A stretch of DNA of 64,000 nucleotides from an uncultured Eubacteriales bacterium. GTDB lineage: Bacteria; Bacillota; Clostridia; Oscillospirales; Acutalibacteraceae. Position numbers and translations under genes: made by a program. The stretch lies in NCBI GenBank assembly GCA_900315285.1, contig OMYO01000002.1, positions 47,423-111,422 on the forward strand, given 5' to 3'. Within the stretch, counting starts at the first letter, position 1; each line of letters begins with the position of its first letter. The notes below the pieces were generated by a model. It saw only the letters and a list, made by a program, of their open reading frames with translations. It made no database searches and had not been told where the DNA came from. Below, one piece after another: positions 1 to 9,120 of this stretch.

Positions 1-18
1 AATTTCATAAAAATAATG

Positions 19-48
19 GGCACTCCATCCTCGGATGGGGTGCTTTTT
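19..48 (+). terminator. Rho-independent terminator of an upstream gene
   Basis: GC-rich inverted repeat (GCACTCCATCC / GGATGGGGTGC) followed by TTTTTA. It most likely ends a gene lying left of the window. From here to 231 I see no supported gene. Confidence 0.75.
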
Positions 49-231
49 ACGTCTCTCTTTCCATTTTCCGCGTGCTTTAACAGGGGATTACGATGATTTT
101 TCCAAGGGCATGGGGAAAATTTTATCTTGCGGGAATAATGTGTTTGTCATGGAAAGGGAGAAATGAAGTACCTTTTCCATGGGAAAAGCATGTGAAATCA
201 TTTCAAAATTGGAAACGAGGTTTCATAAGAC

Positions 232-924
232 ATGAAAAAAGCAAGTATTTTGATCTCTGTTGTACTGGCAGCACTCATGGCCCTCGCCTTTGTGGGCTGC
301 GGAAAGAAAACCAGTCAGACTCCTGCGGATTCCACCCAGGGCAGCAAAGCACTTGTCGTCTACTTCTCGGTAAACGATGATACCGCTAAGGTCGCGGACA
401 CCATTGCCTCTGCCACCGGCGCAGACACTTTTGAGATCAAAGCAAAGGAAGCCTATAAGGACGAGGACGTCGACTTCACTAAGCAGGACAGCCGTGCTGC
501 GAAAGAGCAGGCCGATGATAAGGCTCGCCCGGAAATCGACGGCGAAGTCAAAGAATGGGACAGCTATGACACCATCTTCGTAGGTTACCCCATTTGGATG
601 AACAAGGCTCCCAAGATTCTTGATACCTTCATGGAGACCTATGACTTTACAGATAAGACTGTGGTTCCGTTTGCCACTTCCGCAGATGGTGCTGACATTG
701 GCGAGACCGCCAAAGAGCTCCAGACTGCTGCTGGCGACAAGGGTACCTGGCTTGACGGTAAAGTACTGGATGCCAATGTGACCGAGGAAGACATTACTGC
801 ATGGATGACCGAGCTCGGCCTTGACCTTGGCACTGCCGCTCCTGTGGATGCAACAGATGTATCGGATGAGGCAGAGTCTGAGACCTCTGCACTCTCTGAG
901 GCAGAATCCACCACTGCTGCATAA
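232..924 (+). CDS. Flavodoxin-like lipoprotein
   Basis: This 230-residue protein has a lipoprotein signal peptide (lysines at 3-4 of the MKKAS start, hydrophobic stretch, then FVGC with the Cys near residue 23). A linker leads to a flavodoxin fold: ALVVYFSVNDDTAKVA occupies the phosphate-loop position, and DTIFVGYPIW and VPFATSAD are the usual FMN-binding segments. Flavodoxins of this type bind FMN and carry electrons. The export signal places it on the outer face of the membrane, where it could serve an extracytoplasmic reductase. The phosphate loop is unusual (acidic DD instead of the common TGNT). The C-terminus ends in an acidic low-complexity tail. It stands alone, with a hairpin downstream. 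The ribosome site is weak (GAGG about 11 nt upstream). The fold is clear; the partner is unknown. Confidence 0.8.
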   Translation: MKKASILISVVLAALMALAFVGCGKKTSQTPADSTQGSKALVVYFSVNDDTAKVADTIASATGADTFEIKAKEAYKDEDVDFTKQDSRAAKEQADDKARPEIDGEVKEWDSYDTIFVGYPIWMNKAPKILDTFMETYDFTDKTVVPFATSADGADIGETAKELQTAAGDKGTWLDGKVLDANVTEEDITAWMTELGLDLGTAAPVDATDVSDEAESETSALSEAESTTAA

Positions 925-956
925 AAAATTTCCCTCAATACTCCCCTCAAGCAAGG

Positions 957-986
957 GCGCACTGCAGAGGCTCGTCTGCAGTGCGC
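957..986 (+). terminator. Perfect hairpin after the flavodoxin gene
   Basis: A 12-bp perfect stem (GCGCACTGCAGA / TCTGCAGTGCGC) with a 6-nt loop lies 32 nt after the stop codon. It is followed by TCTGCTGT rather than a clean T-run, so termination is likely but not certain. Confidence 0.55.
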
Positions 987-1098
987 TCTGCTGTATTCTG
1001 CAAAAGGAACTCGTCAAGAGAAACTGCACAGGTGTTCTTTCATTCCCAAAGTTCCTGTGGTATTGTTTAGACAGAATTCTTTATGGGAGAGAATGGCT

Positions 1099-1536
1099 AT
1101 GGATATTACAGAAGAACAAAAACAGGAACTCTATAATTACTGCAGGGTCTATATCCGGGAAAATGAGGATGTGGACACCGCCTTTGAACGGGTCATGGCA
1201 AAGCTGGAGGGAGATGACACAGCCCCGGATGACCCGGAGGAGTTTATGAAATATGCCAAGATGACGGCGCGCGCCGAGTGCCTGAACCTGGTCCGGGAAA
1301 TCGTCCAGGGTATTGCGGGCAAGGAGGACTCCGACGTCATGAAGGAATTTGTCCCCGGCATCAATGAGATGATCAATGAGGCCACGCGGAACACCGCAGC
1401 CAAAGATGAGGACGAGGAGAAGAGCGAGCAGGAGGAAAACCATAAGCACGCTATTATTTTTGGATCCTGCATTGCGGCGCTGTTTGCCGTCACAATCGCC
1501 TTGGATATTGTCGTTAAAAAGAGAAAGAAAAAATAA
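1099..1536 (+). CDS. Unknown protein with C-terminal membrane anchor
   Basis: 145 residues; family not recognised. The start chosen is the ATG 8 nt after GGGAGA. The N-terminal 100 residues are charged and helical, and an acidic patch (DEDEEKSEQEE) follows. A single hydrophobic segment (IIFGSCIAALFAVTIALDIV) near residues 116-136 ends in KKRKKK. This topology suggests a tail-anchored protein with its bulk in the cytoplasm. It is monocistronic and shares a convergent terminator with the glycosidase gene on the other strand. No function can be assigned. Confidence 0.6.
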   Translation: MDITEEQKQELYNYCRVYIRENEDVDTAFERVMAKLEGDDTAPDDPEEFMKYAKMTARAECLNLVREIVQGIAGKEDSDVMKEFVPGINEMINEATRNTAAKDEDEEKSEQEENHKHAIIFGSCIAALFAVTIALDIVVKKRKKK

Positions 1537-1548
1537 GAGGCAATAGAA

Positions 1549-1597
1549 AGAAAAGACGCGCAGTGAGCCGGATTTCGGTTCACCGCGCGTCTTTTCT
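1549..1597. terminator. Bidirectional terminator
   Basis: Inverted repeat AAAAGACGCGC / GCGCGTCTTTT with an inner GTGA / TCAC stem. There is an A-run on the left and a T-run on the right, so it can end both the membrane-protein gene and the convergent glycosidase gene. Confidence 0.8.
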
Positions 1598-1618
1598 TAT
1601 CTTCAAGAGCAGCTTCCC

Positions 1619-2929
1619 TTATTTCTCACACTTCCAGTAGTGGACACAGTACGGCTCCAGGTCTGAGCCTGCGCCGAAGTCGTGAGTTGTACCGTCCACC
1701 AGGTCTTCTGCCATGCCACAACCAGCATCAAAGTCCGCATGATAGGTCTCGTCGCAGGCGTTTACTGCGACCAGAACCCGTTCCTGCTCCGTCTTCCTCT
1801 CGAAAATGAGCTGGCGGTTTGTCTGCAGCACCTGCCGATAACTGCCGTTGCAGAGGGCATCTGATCCCGCATGGGCTTGGGCGAAGGCTGCAATCTTGTC
1901 TGTAAGGTTGTTCCACTCAGGCTTCTCAATGTCCGGACGAAGCGCCCGGTCGGAACCCTCGCTGCGCATTCCCTCAAGACCCCATTCGCTGCCATAGTAG
2001 AGGCAGGGGATGCCCGGCATACCAAACATGAGCCCGTACAGCGGAACAAGCTGATCCCTGTTGCTGAGAAGGGAGGCCACCCGGTCCACATCGTGGTTGT
2101 CCGCAAAGCAGAGAAGGTGTTTTCCGCGGTACAGCGTCCATGGGTCATTTCCGAATTGGCGATTCAGGCTGTATCCTATTTCAAACAGGTTCATGCTCTG
2201 AAAACTGGAGTAAAGGCCTTTGCGGCACTCATAGTTGGTGCAGCTGTGCAGCAGCCCGTCGCCGATAAGGCGGTTGTAGTCTCCGCCCAGGATTTCACCC
2301 AGAAGGAAAAACTCCGGCTTTAAGCCATCTGTAAAGGAGCGAAGTTCCCGGAGAAAATAGTCGGGGAGGAGATAGGCGACGTCGAGACGGAGTCCATCAA
2401 TATCATATTTTTCCACCCAGCTCTTCACCTGGTCCCGCAGATAGGAGCGGACCTCCGGGTTCTCCAGGTTTAGGCGGACCAGCTCATAGTGGCCCTCCCA
2501 GCCCTCGTACCAGAAGCCGTCGTTGTACCCGGTGTTCCCTTCAAAGTTCAGGTGAAACCAGCTGCAGTAGCGAGAATTCTGTCGTTTCTCCCGGACGTCC
2601 CGGAACGGGCCGAAGTTGCGGCCCACATGGTTGAAGACACCGTCCAGGATGACGCGGATTCCCTGATCATGGCAGGCTGCGACCAGTTCCCTCAGGTCGC
2701 CATCGGTACCGAGCCGGGCATCCACGGTGCCGAAGTCCTCGGTGTCATAACCGTGAAAGTCACTTTGAAAAACCGGACCGAGATAGAGGGCAGTAATGCC
2801 GAGCTGCTTCAGGTGAGGCAGCCAGTCCCGAATGCGAAGGATGCGGGGTGAACCGTCCCGGGGTGCGTCCAAAGCGCCGCAGGCGCCGAGCGGGTAGAAC
2901 TGATAGAAAACTGCGTTGTTATACCACAT
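1619..2929 (-). CDS. GH13 alpha-amylase family glycosidase
   Basis: 436 residues without signal peptide, hence cytoplasmic. The four GH13 signature regions are present: DGVFNH (96-101), GLRLDVA with nucleophile Asp183, LLGEIL with acid/base Glu212, and FADNHD with Asp280. The family hydrolyses or transfers alpha-glucosidic bonds. The short length and absence of an N-terminal carbohydrate-binding module suit an intracellular maltodextrin or oligosaccharide hydrolase; the exact substrate cannot be read. The start ATG follows GGGAGG by about 8 nt. It is the last gene of a minus-strand group, 35 nt after the COG2509-type oxidoreductase gene. Confidence 0.9.
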   Translation of the reverse strand: MWYNNAVFYQFYPLGACGALDAPRDGSPRILRIRDWLPHLKQLGITALYLGPVFQSDFHGYDTEDFGTVDARLGTDGDLRELVAACHDQGIRVILDGVFNHVGRNFGPFRDVREKRQNSRYCSWFHLNFEGNTGYNDGFWYEGWEGHYELVRLNLENPEVRSYLRDQVKSWVEKYDIDGLRLDVAYLLPDYFLRELRSFTDGLKPEFFLLGEILGGDYNRLIGDGLLHSCTNYECRKGLYSSFQSMNLFEIGYSLNRQFGNDPWTLYRGKHLLCFADNHDVDRVASLLSNRDQLVPLYGLMFGMPGIPCLYYGSEWGLEGMRSEGSDRALRPDIEKPEWNNLTDKIAAFAQAHAGSDALCNGSYRQVLQTNRQLIFERKTEQERVLVAVNACDETYHADFDAGCGMAEDLVDGTTHDFGAGSDLEPYCVHYWKCEK

Positions 2930-2964
2930 ATACTTTCCCTCCCAAAGTCTTTCCGGTGGGCGAT

Positions 2965-4584
2965 TCAGTAGTCGTGTTCGTCCGTCATAATGGCCTCCGC
3001 CACCCGGATGCCGTCGACCCCGGCGCTGACGATGCCGCCGGCGTACCCGGCGCCTTCTCCACAGGGGTAGCAGCCGCCGAGGACGTCCTCACCGAGATAG
3101 CACTCCTTGAAGTCTCCGCGGACAATGCGTACCGGCGAGGAGCTCCTTGCCTCCGGCACCGTCAGTACGGCCTCCGGCATGGCGAAGCCGTGAAGCTTTC
3201 GGTCCATTTGGACCAGGGCGTCGGCCATGACGTCGGTGACATGTTTCGGCAATACCTTTCGGATATCCGATGGCGTGACACCGGTGGGGCAGCTCGGATG
3301 CACTGCACCCATATGGGTGGATGCCGTGTCGTTGAGAAAGTCCCCTACCAGCTGGGCCGGTGCGGTGTAGTCACCACCGCCGACATTAAATGCGGCACTT
3401 TCCATGTCCCGCTGCAGCTGGATGCCGCTCAGCGGGTGTTCACTTGGAAAACTCTCCGGGTTTATTCCCACGAGGACGGCGCTGTTAGAGTTCTCTCTGT
3501 CTCGGGCAAATTCCGACATGCCGTTAACGCAGATGCGTCCCTCTTCCGAGGAGGCATTGACCACCTGACCGCCCGGGCACATGCAGAATGTGTAGGCGCC
3601 GCGGCTGTGGGGCGGGTGGCAGGCCATTTTATAGTTGGCGGCACCCAGGGCCGGATTCCCGGCGAAGTCGCCATACTGGGCGCGGTCTATGAATTCCCGC
3701 GGGTGCTCAATGCGGGCGCCCACGGAGAAGGGTTTCTGGATCATGGTAAGACCCTGGCCATACAGGGTTTCGATGGTGTCCCGGGAACTGTGCCCCAGGG
3801 CGAGCACCACCGTGTCGGTCTCCAAGTCGTGGGAGACACCGTCCTCCGTCTCATAGGAGAGACCGTGGATATAGTGGTTGGCAATAATGAGTCGGGTCAT
3901 GCGGGAGCCAAAACGTACATCGCCCCCCAGACGGATGACCTCTTCCCGGATATTTTTGACAACGCCCACGAGGCGGTCCGTGCCAATATGGGGGTAGTTG
4001 GACCACAGGATGGACTCCGGGGCGCCGAAGGCCACGAAGTCGGTGAAAATTTTCCGGGTACGCGGGTCCTTGATTCCGGTGGTGAGCTTGCCGTCGGAGA
4101 ACGTGCCGGCACCGCCCTCGCCGAACTGGATGTTGGACTCGGTGTTTAAATGCCGGCTGTCCCAGAACCCGTAGACGTCCTTGGTGCGCTGCTCCACGTC
4201 ATGGCCGCGCTCCAGTACGATGGGGCGCAGGCCAGCACGGGCGAGCGTCAGAGCACACCACATGCCGGCAGGGCCAAAGCCGACAATGACCGGACGGAAC
4301 TGGGACTTCCGTTTGAGCTCCACCGGGACATACTCATAAAATTCCGATTCCCGGACGCGCTTGCTGTCGGTGCGTTTCAGAACCTTTCTCTCGTCGGCGT
4401 GTACCCTGCAATCCACGGTGAGGACAAAGTGGACGTCATCTTTCCGGCGGGAGTCAATGGAACGGCGAAACAGGGAGACCTCCTCAATGTCCGCGGGGTT
4501 GATCTTCATGACCTTGGCTGCAGCCCGTTTCACGTCGTCTTCCGTATATTCCAATGGCATTTTCAGCTGGTTGATTCTCAGCAT
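2965..4584 (-). CDS. FAD-dependent dehydrogenase, COG2509 type
   Basis: 539 residues. After an N-terminal region of about 95 residues comes a Rossmann FAD-binding motif VGFGPAGM (101-108) and the acidic FAD-ribose residue in VLERGHD. Further family features are NIQFGEGGAGTFSDGKL and a C-terminal GCYPCGEGAGYAGGI segment that closes the FAD site. This is the pattern of the conserved NAD(FAD)-utilising dehydrogenases (COG2509), whose substrate is unknown. Its ATG overlaps the stop of the preceding HI0933-type gene (ATGCTGA), so the two flavoproteins are translationally coupled. A ribosome site GGAG lies about 10 nt upstream. Confidence 0.85.
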   Translation of the reverse strand: MLRINQLKMPLEYTEDDVKRAAAKVMKINPADIEEVSLFRRSIDSRRKDDVHFVLTVDCRVHADERKVLKRTDSKRVRESEFYEYVPVELKRKSQFRPVIVGFGPAGMWCALTLARAGLRPIVLERGHDVEQRTKDVYGFWDSRHLNTESNIQFGEGGAGTFSDGKLTTGIKDPRTRKIFTDFVAFGAPESILWSNYPHIGTDRLVGVVKNIREEVIRLGGDVRFGSRMTRLIIANHYIHGLSYETEDGVSHDLETDTVVLALGHSSRDTIETLYGQGLTMIQKPFSVGARIEHPREFIDRAQYGDFAGNPALGAANYKMACHPPHSRGAYTFCMCPGGQVVNASSEEGRICVNGMSEFARDRENSNSAVLVGINPESFPSEHPLSGIQLQRDMESAAFNVGGGDYTAPAQLVGDFLNDTASTHMGAVHPSCPTGVTPSDIRKVLPKHVTDVMADALVQMDRKLHGFAMPEAVLTVPEARSSSPVRIVRGDFKECYLGEDVLGGCYPCGEGAGYAGGIVSAGVDGIRVAEAIMTDEHDY

Positions 4585-5846
4585 GATCTGCCTTCTCCTT
4601 TCAATGCTGCTCTCTCCGCCATCTCTTTTCCGGCCAGGATGCCGGAGCCCCAGGCGAAGTGGAGGTTGTAGCCGCCGCAGATGCCGTCGGCGTTCAAAAT
4701 TTCCCCGCTGAAGAACAGGCCGGGGACGCGAAAACTCTCAAGGCTGTGTTCCCGAAGTTCTTCCTCCGGTACGCCGCCGCGGGTGACCTGGGCATCCTTA
4801 AAACCGCGGGTGCCGGTGATATTTAGGCGAAATGCCTTGATTTCCTCTGCAATCCTCGCCAGCTGCTGCGTACGCAGCGTCGAGACCGCTGCCTCCTCTG
4901 ATATTTCGGCACGGAGCAGGATCTCATGGGAGATCTTTCTGTTGAGAAGCCCCACGAGAAGTTCCCCGGCGGGACAATTTGAGCGCATGCCGCTGCAGTC
5001 CCGCAGGTAGGAGAGGAGGACCGTGTCCGGGAGGTCCGGGCAGAAGTCGATGGTGAGGTAGGGGTGCTCGGTGCGGAGGAGAACCGCTGTGTCGCCCGAG
5101 AGCTGCATGGCCGCTATGCCGGAGAGACCGTAGTCAGTGAAGAGGATTTCTCCGCTCTCCAGCCCGATGGGGTGGCCGTCCGCACGGTGCAGCGTGATGG
5201 CCGCCCTTGCCCGGGTGCCCTTCATGCGCTTGACCGCTTTTAAGTCCCTGTCCTGCCCGGTCTTCAGCTGGACCAGGGCGGGGAAGATGGGGGCGTAGCG
5301 TATGCCCAGAGACTTCAGGATGCGGTAGCCGTCCCCGTCGGTCCCATGCGCTGCTGCTGCCTTTCCACCCAGAGCAAACAGGACCATGTCCGCATACTCA
5401 GAGCCATTGAGGATGAATTCCCCATTTTCCCGGGCGATGGAGGATACGGCATAATCCGTACGAACTGTGACGCCGAGGCGCTGGCACTCAGAGAGCAATA
5501 CGTTGCGAACCGAAGCGGCGTTCAGAGAGTAGGGGTAGAGGCGGCCGTCTTCCTCCCGAATCAGGAGACCCAGGGAGTGAAAGAAGTCCAGACAGTCCTC
5601 TGTCGTGAAGTGGTCCAGGACGTGGCGCAGGAGACCGGAGTCGCCGTTGTAGCGGCTGATGTCGATATCCTGGCACGACAGGTTGCAGCGGCCATTTCCG
5701 GTGGCCAGGATCTTCTTTCCGGGCTCCGGGAGCTTCTCGTAGACCGTGATATGGGCGGGGAGGCCGGTGCGCTCCGCCTCCCTTCCCAGGGAGATGGCCC
5801 CGGCGAGACCGGAGGCGCCCCCTCCGAGGACGGCAAACTCTGTCAT
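4578..5846 (-). CDS. HI0933/YhiN-type FAD/NAD(P) oxidoreductase
   Basis: 422 residues from the ATG placed 8 nt after AGGAGA. The dinucleotide motif VLGGGASGLAGA begins at residue 6. Typical family segments follow: KKILATGNGRCNLSC near 50-65, LFALGGKAAAAHGTDGDGY in the middle, and LFFSGEILNADGICGGYN at the C-terminus. The HI0933/YhiN family binds FAD; its physiological reaction is not established. It heads the minus-strand unit with the COG2509-type gene and the GH13 gene. Confidence 0.87.
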   Translation of the reverse strand: MTEFAVLGGGASGLAGAISLGREAERTGLPAHITVYEKLPEPGKKILATGNGRCNLSCQDIDISRYNGDSGLLRHVLDHFTTEDCLDFFHSLGLLIREEDGRLYPYSLNAASVRNVLLSECQRLGVTVRTDYAVSSIARENGEFILNGSEYADMVLFALGGKAAAAHGTDGDGYRILKSLGIRYAPIFPALVQLKTGQDRDLKAVKRMKGTRARAAITLHRADGHPIGLESGEILFTDYGLSGIAAMQLSGDTAVLLRTEHPYLTIDFCPDLPDTVLLSYLRDCSGMRSNCPAGELLVGLLNRKISHEILLRAEISEEAAVSTLRTQQLARIAEEIKAFRLNITGTRGFKDAQVTRGGVPEEELREHSLESFRVPGLFFSGEILNADGICGGYNLHFAWGSGILAGKEMAERAALKGEGRSC

Positions 5847-5911
5847 GGCGGCTCTCCTTTCCTTATATAATCCGAAAAATCGTAGAAAAAGTATAGTCCA
5901 TTTGCGGGCAA

Positions 5912-5940
5912 TTGACAATGAAAAGTTGCAGGAGTAATAT
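5912..5940 (+). promoter_or_regulatory. Sigma-A promoter of alaS
   Basis: TTGACA (5912-5917), 17-bp spacer, TAATAT (5935-5940). The start codon of alaS is 46 nt after the -10 box, too close for a T-box leader, so alaS here appears to lack T-box control. Confidence 0.8.
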
Positions 5941-5985
5941 TTATCCGTATATTTTAAATCTACTCAGGTAAGGAGATCCGTATCT

Positions 5986-8616
5986 ATGGAATGGACAGGA
6001 CTGAATGAGCTCAGAGAGAAGTATCTGAGCTTTTTTGAAAGCAAAGGACACCTCCGCCTGCCGAGTTATTCCCTCGTTCCCCAGGGGGACAAGAGCCTTC
6101 TTCTCATCAACTCCGGCATGGCACCCATGAAAAAGTTCTTCACGGGAGAGGTGGAGCCGCCGCGCCATCGGGTCACCACCTGTCAGAAGTGCATCCGCAC
6201 CCCGGACATTGACGAGGTCGGACATACAGACCGCCACGGCACCTACTTTGAAATGCTCGGCAACTTCTCGTTCGGCGACTATTTCAAGCACGAGGCCATT
6301 CCGTGGGCCTGGGAGTTTTTGACCAAGGAGCTGGAAATCCCGGAGGACAAGCTCTACTGTTCTGTCTATCTGGACGACGATGAGGCCTATGACATCTGGA
6401 CCAAGGAAATCGGCGTTCCCGAGGATCATATGGTCCGTCTCGGCAAAGAGGATAACTTCTGGGAGCACGGCGAGGGCCCCTGCGGTCCCTGCTCGGAAAT
6501 CTACTATGACCGCGGTGAAGAATACGGCTGCGGAAAGCCCACCTGCGGCGTCGGCTGCGAGTGCGACCGCTACATGGAGATCTGGAACATCGTATTCTCC
6601 CAGTTCGTCAACGACGGCAACGGCAACTACACCCCCATGGACCATCCGAACATCGACACCGGAATGGGTCTGGAGCGCCTTGCCTGCGTAATGCAGAATG
6701 TCGGCAACCTGTTTGAGGTCGACACCGTACAGAATATCATGAAGACGGTCTGTGACATTGCAGACGTCAAATATCACGAGGACGAAAAAGTGGACGTCTC
6801 TCTCCGTGTCATCACGGACCACGTCCGTTCTGTCACCTTTATGATCGGCGACGGCATCCTCCCGTCCAACTCCGGCCGCGGCTATGTCCTGCGCCGGCTT
6901 CTCCGCCGTGCCGCCCGCCACGGACGCATCCTCGGCATTGACCGCCCGTTCCTCACCGAGGTGGCGGAAATGGTCATCCATGAGAACGCGGACCACTACA
7001 GCAACCTTGTGGACAAGCACGACTTCATCATGAATGTCATCCGCGCTGAGGAGGAGAGCTTCAACAAGACCATCGACACCGGCACAGAGGTGCTGGACAA
7101 GATGATTGCCGGGGCAGACTCCCGTGTCCTCTCCGGAGAAGATGCCTTCAAGCTGGCCGACACGTTCGGCTTCCCCATAGAGCTCACCCAGGAAATTGCC
7201 GCGGAAAAGGGCATGGACGTGGACCTGGAAAAATTTCAGCAGCTCACGGCCGAGGCAAGAGCCAGAGCCAAGGCAGACGCCGCACAGAAAGACGTCGCCG
7301 AGGCCTGGAAGGGCAAGGAAGACGTGACAAAGGATCTTCCTGCCACTGTCTTCGAGGGCTATGAGAAGAATGTCACGGAGGGCAAAATCCTCGCCATTGT
7401 CAAGGACGGCGAGCTTGTGGACTCCGCTGACATCGACGAGGAGGTCATCCTCGTTCTGGACCGCACCACATTCTACGCCGAGTCCGGCGGACAGGTCGGA
7501 GACGTGGGTGTCATTGAGAATGGTGCATTCTCCTTCGAGGTCCAGAACACCGTTAAATCGCCCACAGGCGTATTCCTGCATGTCGGCTCCGCCACAGCTG
7601 GACTTGTTAAAGTCGGTGAGACGGTAACCACGTCCATTGATGTGGAGACAAGACACGACACCATGCGCAACCACACCGCAGCCCATCTCCTTCAGGCTGC
7701 TCTCCGCGAGGTCCTCGGCACCCATGTTGAGCAGGCTGGCCAGCTAGTTGACCCGAACTATGTCCGCTTCGACTTCACCCATTTCTCGGCCATGACTGGC
7801 GAGGAACTCCAGAAAGTGGAGGACCGGGTCAATGAGGTCATTCTCTCCGACATCCCGGTGGTCACCCGCGTCATGAAGAAAGAGGAGGCCCAGAAGCTGG
7901 GCGCCATGATGCTGTTCGGTGAGAAGTACGGCGACATGGTCCGCGTTGTCAACGCAGGGGACTTCTCTGTGGAGTTCTGCGGTGGTACCCATGCTGACAG
8001 CACCGGTAAGCTCGGACTCTTCAAGATCGTATCGGAGAACTCTGTCGCTTCCGGCGTGCGCCGCATTGAGGCCGTCACCGGACGCAACGTACTGAAATAT
8101 ATCGACGAGAAGAACAAACTCATCGGCGACACCGCCGCAGCTCTCAAGGTCGGAAATGTCAACGACATTGCCACCAAGGCCGCCTCGGTCAGCGCAGAGT
8201 TGAAGGACGCCGAGAAGGAAATCCGCGCGTTCCACGACAAGATGGCGGAGATGAGCGCCAAAGAGATGATGAGCGGCGGCGTTGACATCGACGGCCTGAA
8301 ACTCGTGGTCTCCAAGGTGGAGGCCGCCGGCGGAGAGGTCCGCAAGCTGGCCGACAAGGCCAAGGAGCAGGGTGAGAACACCATTGCCGTACTCGCCGGC
8401 GAGGCGAACGGCAAGGTTACGTTTGCCTGTGCCTGCGGCAAGGACGCCATTGCCAAGGGGGCCAATGCCGGCTCCATCGTCCGTGAGGTCGCCAAACTCT
8501 GCGGTGGCAACGGCGGCGGCAGACCGGACAGCGCCATGGCCGGCGGAAAGGACACCTCGAAAATTGACGAGGCCCTGGCCGCGGTGGAGGGCATTGTCCG
8601 CGGCATGCTGAAATAA
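5986..8616 (+). CDS. alaS: Alanyl-tRNA synthetase
   Basis: 876 residues, the normal full length. The class II catalytic domain is at the N-terminus (GMAPMKKFFTG, CQKCIRTPDIDEVGHT, GMGLERLA). The tRNA-recognition region follows. The editing domain carries the metal-binding HxxxH (HTAAH, about residue 563) and the CxxxH (CGGTH, about residue 664). The DHHA1-type C-terminal domain ends with GGNGGGRPDSAMAGGKD. It charges tRNA-Ala in the cytoplasm and deacylates mischarged tRNA. The ribosome site AAGGAGA precedes the ATG. It is followed by the HIT gene about 100 nt downstream. Confidence 0.97.
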   Translation: MEWTGLNELREKYLSFFESKGHLRLPSYSLVPQGDKSLLLINSGMAPMKKFFTGEVEPPRHRVTTCQKCIRTPDIDEVGHTDRHGTYFEMLGNFSFGDYFKHEAIPWAWEFLTKELEIPEDKLYCSVYLDDDEAYDIWTKEIGVPEDHMVRLGKEDNFWEHGEGPCGPCSEIYYDRGEEYGCGKPTCGVGCECDRYMEIWNIVFSQFVNDGNGNYTPMDHPNIDTGMGLERLACVMQNVGNLFEVDTVQNIMKTVCDIADVKYHEDEKVDVSLRVITDHVRSVTFMIGDGILPSNSGRGYVLRRLLRRAARHGRILGIDRPFLTEVAEMVIHENADHYSNLVDKHDFIMNVIRAEEESFNKTIDTGTEVLDKMIAGADSRVLSGEDAFKLADTFGFPIELTQEIAAEKGMDVDLEKFQQLTAEARARAKADAAQKDVAEAWKGKEDVTKDLPATVFEGYEKNVTEGKILAIVKDGELVDSADIDEEVILVLDRTTFYAESGGQVGDVGVIENGAFSFEVQNTVKSPTGVFLHVGSATAGLVKVGETVTTSIDVETRHDTMRNHTAAHLLQAALREVLGTHVEQAGQLVDPNYVRFDFTHFSAMTGEELQKVEDRVNEVILSDIPVVTRVMKKEEAQKLGAMMLFGEKYGDMVRVVNAGDFSVEFCGGTHADSTGKLGLFKIVSENSVASGVRRIEAVTGRNVLKYIDEKNKLIGDTAAALKVGNVNDIATKAASVSAELKDAEKEIRAFHDKMAEMSAKEMMSGGVDIDGLKLVVSKVEAAGGEVRKLADKAKEQGENTIAVLAGEANGKVTFACACGKDAIAKGANAGSIVREVAKLCGGNGGGRPDSAMAGGKDTSKIDEALAAVEGIVRGMLK

Positions 8617-8713
8617 TACGAATTTCCCCGGGCCATTCGAACCGTTCGTTCCCTATAGGGAACCGTCTGTCCCTGACCCGGTGACATTTCCCTTCCAAAG
8701 GAGGAGAGTAAAC

Positions 8714-9052
8714 ATGGACTGCCTTTTCTGCAAGATCATTGCCGGGGAAATTCCCAGCAACAAGGTCTATGAGGATGACCAGTGCTTTGCGTTCCGGGAC
8801 ATCAATCCCCAGGCTCCCACCCATATCCTGGTGGTGCCGAAGCAGCACATTGAGTCGGTCGACGCCATCGACAGCACGAACAGCGCTGTGGTCGGCCACA
8901 TCTTTGAGGTCATTGCCAAAATCGCCAAGGAAGAGGGCCTCGAGAACGGCTACCGTGTCGTCTCCAACATCGGAGAACAGGGTCAGCAGACCGTTCCGCA
9001 TCTCCACTTCCACATCATCGGCGGCAGGGACATGACCTGGCCTCCGGGCTAA
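8714..9052 (+). CDS. HIT family nucleotide-binding protein (HINT-like)
   Basis: 112 residues from an ATG after AAAGGAGGAG. It starts with the PKCI/HINT signature CLFCKIIAGEIPS and ends with the histidine triad HLHFHIIGG near residues 96-104. Members of this branch hydrolyse nucleoside phosphoramidates such as AMP-lysine adducts, which fits its position behind an aminoacyl-tRNA synthetase; that link is inference. Confidence 0.92.
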   Translation: MDCLFCKIIAGEIPSNKVYEDDQCFAFRDINPQAPTHILVVPKQHIESVDAIDSTNSAVVGHIFEVIAKIAKEEGLENGYRVVSNIGEQGQQTVPHLHFHIIGGRDMTWPPG

Positions 9053-9080
9053 GACCTGTTAAAAACTGAATTTGCATGAG

Positions 9081-9120
9081 AGAACAGTCCTACCAGAACA
9101 AGGAAGGGCTGTTCTTTTTT
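9081..9120 (+). terminator. Terminator between HIT gene and comEC-like gene
   Basis: AGAACAGTCC / GGGCTGTTCT stem with TTTTTT. The ATG of the next gene directly abuts the T-run, and its only purine-rich candidate ribosome site (AAGGAAGGG) lies in the hairpin. The structure may therefore both terminate and mask translation. Confidence 0.7.

Noticed and set aside
93..380. 95-codon frame overlapping the flavodoxin gene start
   Set aside because: Different frame from the clear lipoprotein gene and without domain or ribosome site.
2848..4149. 433-codon plus-strand frame opposite the COG2509-type gene
   Set aside because: Translation shows no recognisable motif, while the opposite strand has a full FAD protein.
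5912..5985. T-box leader of alaS
   Set aside because: Only 46 nt lie between the -10 box and the start codon, and no T-box consensus is visible.
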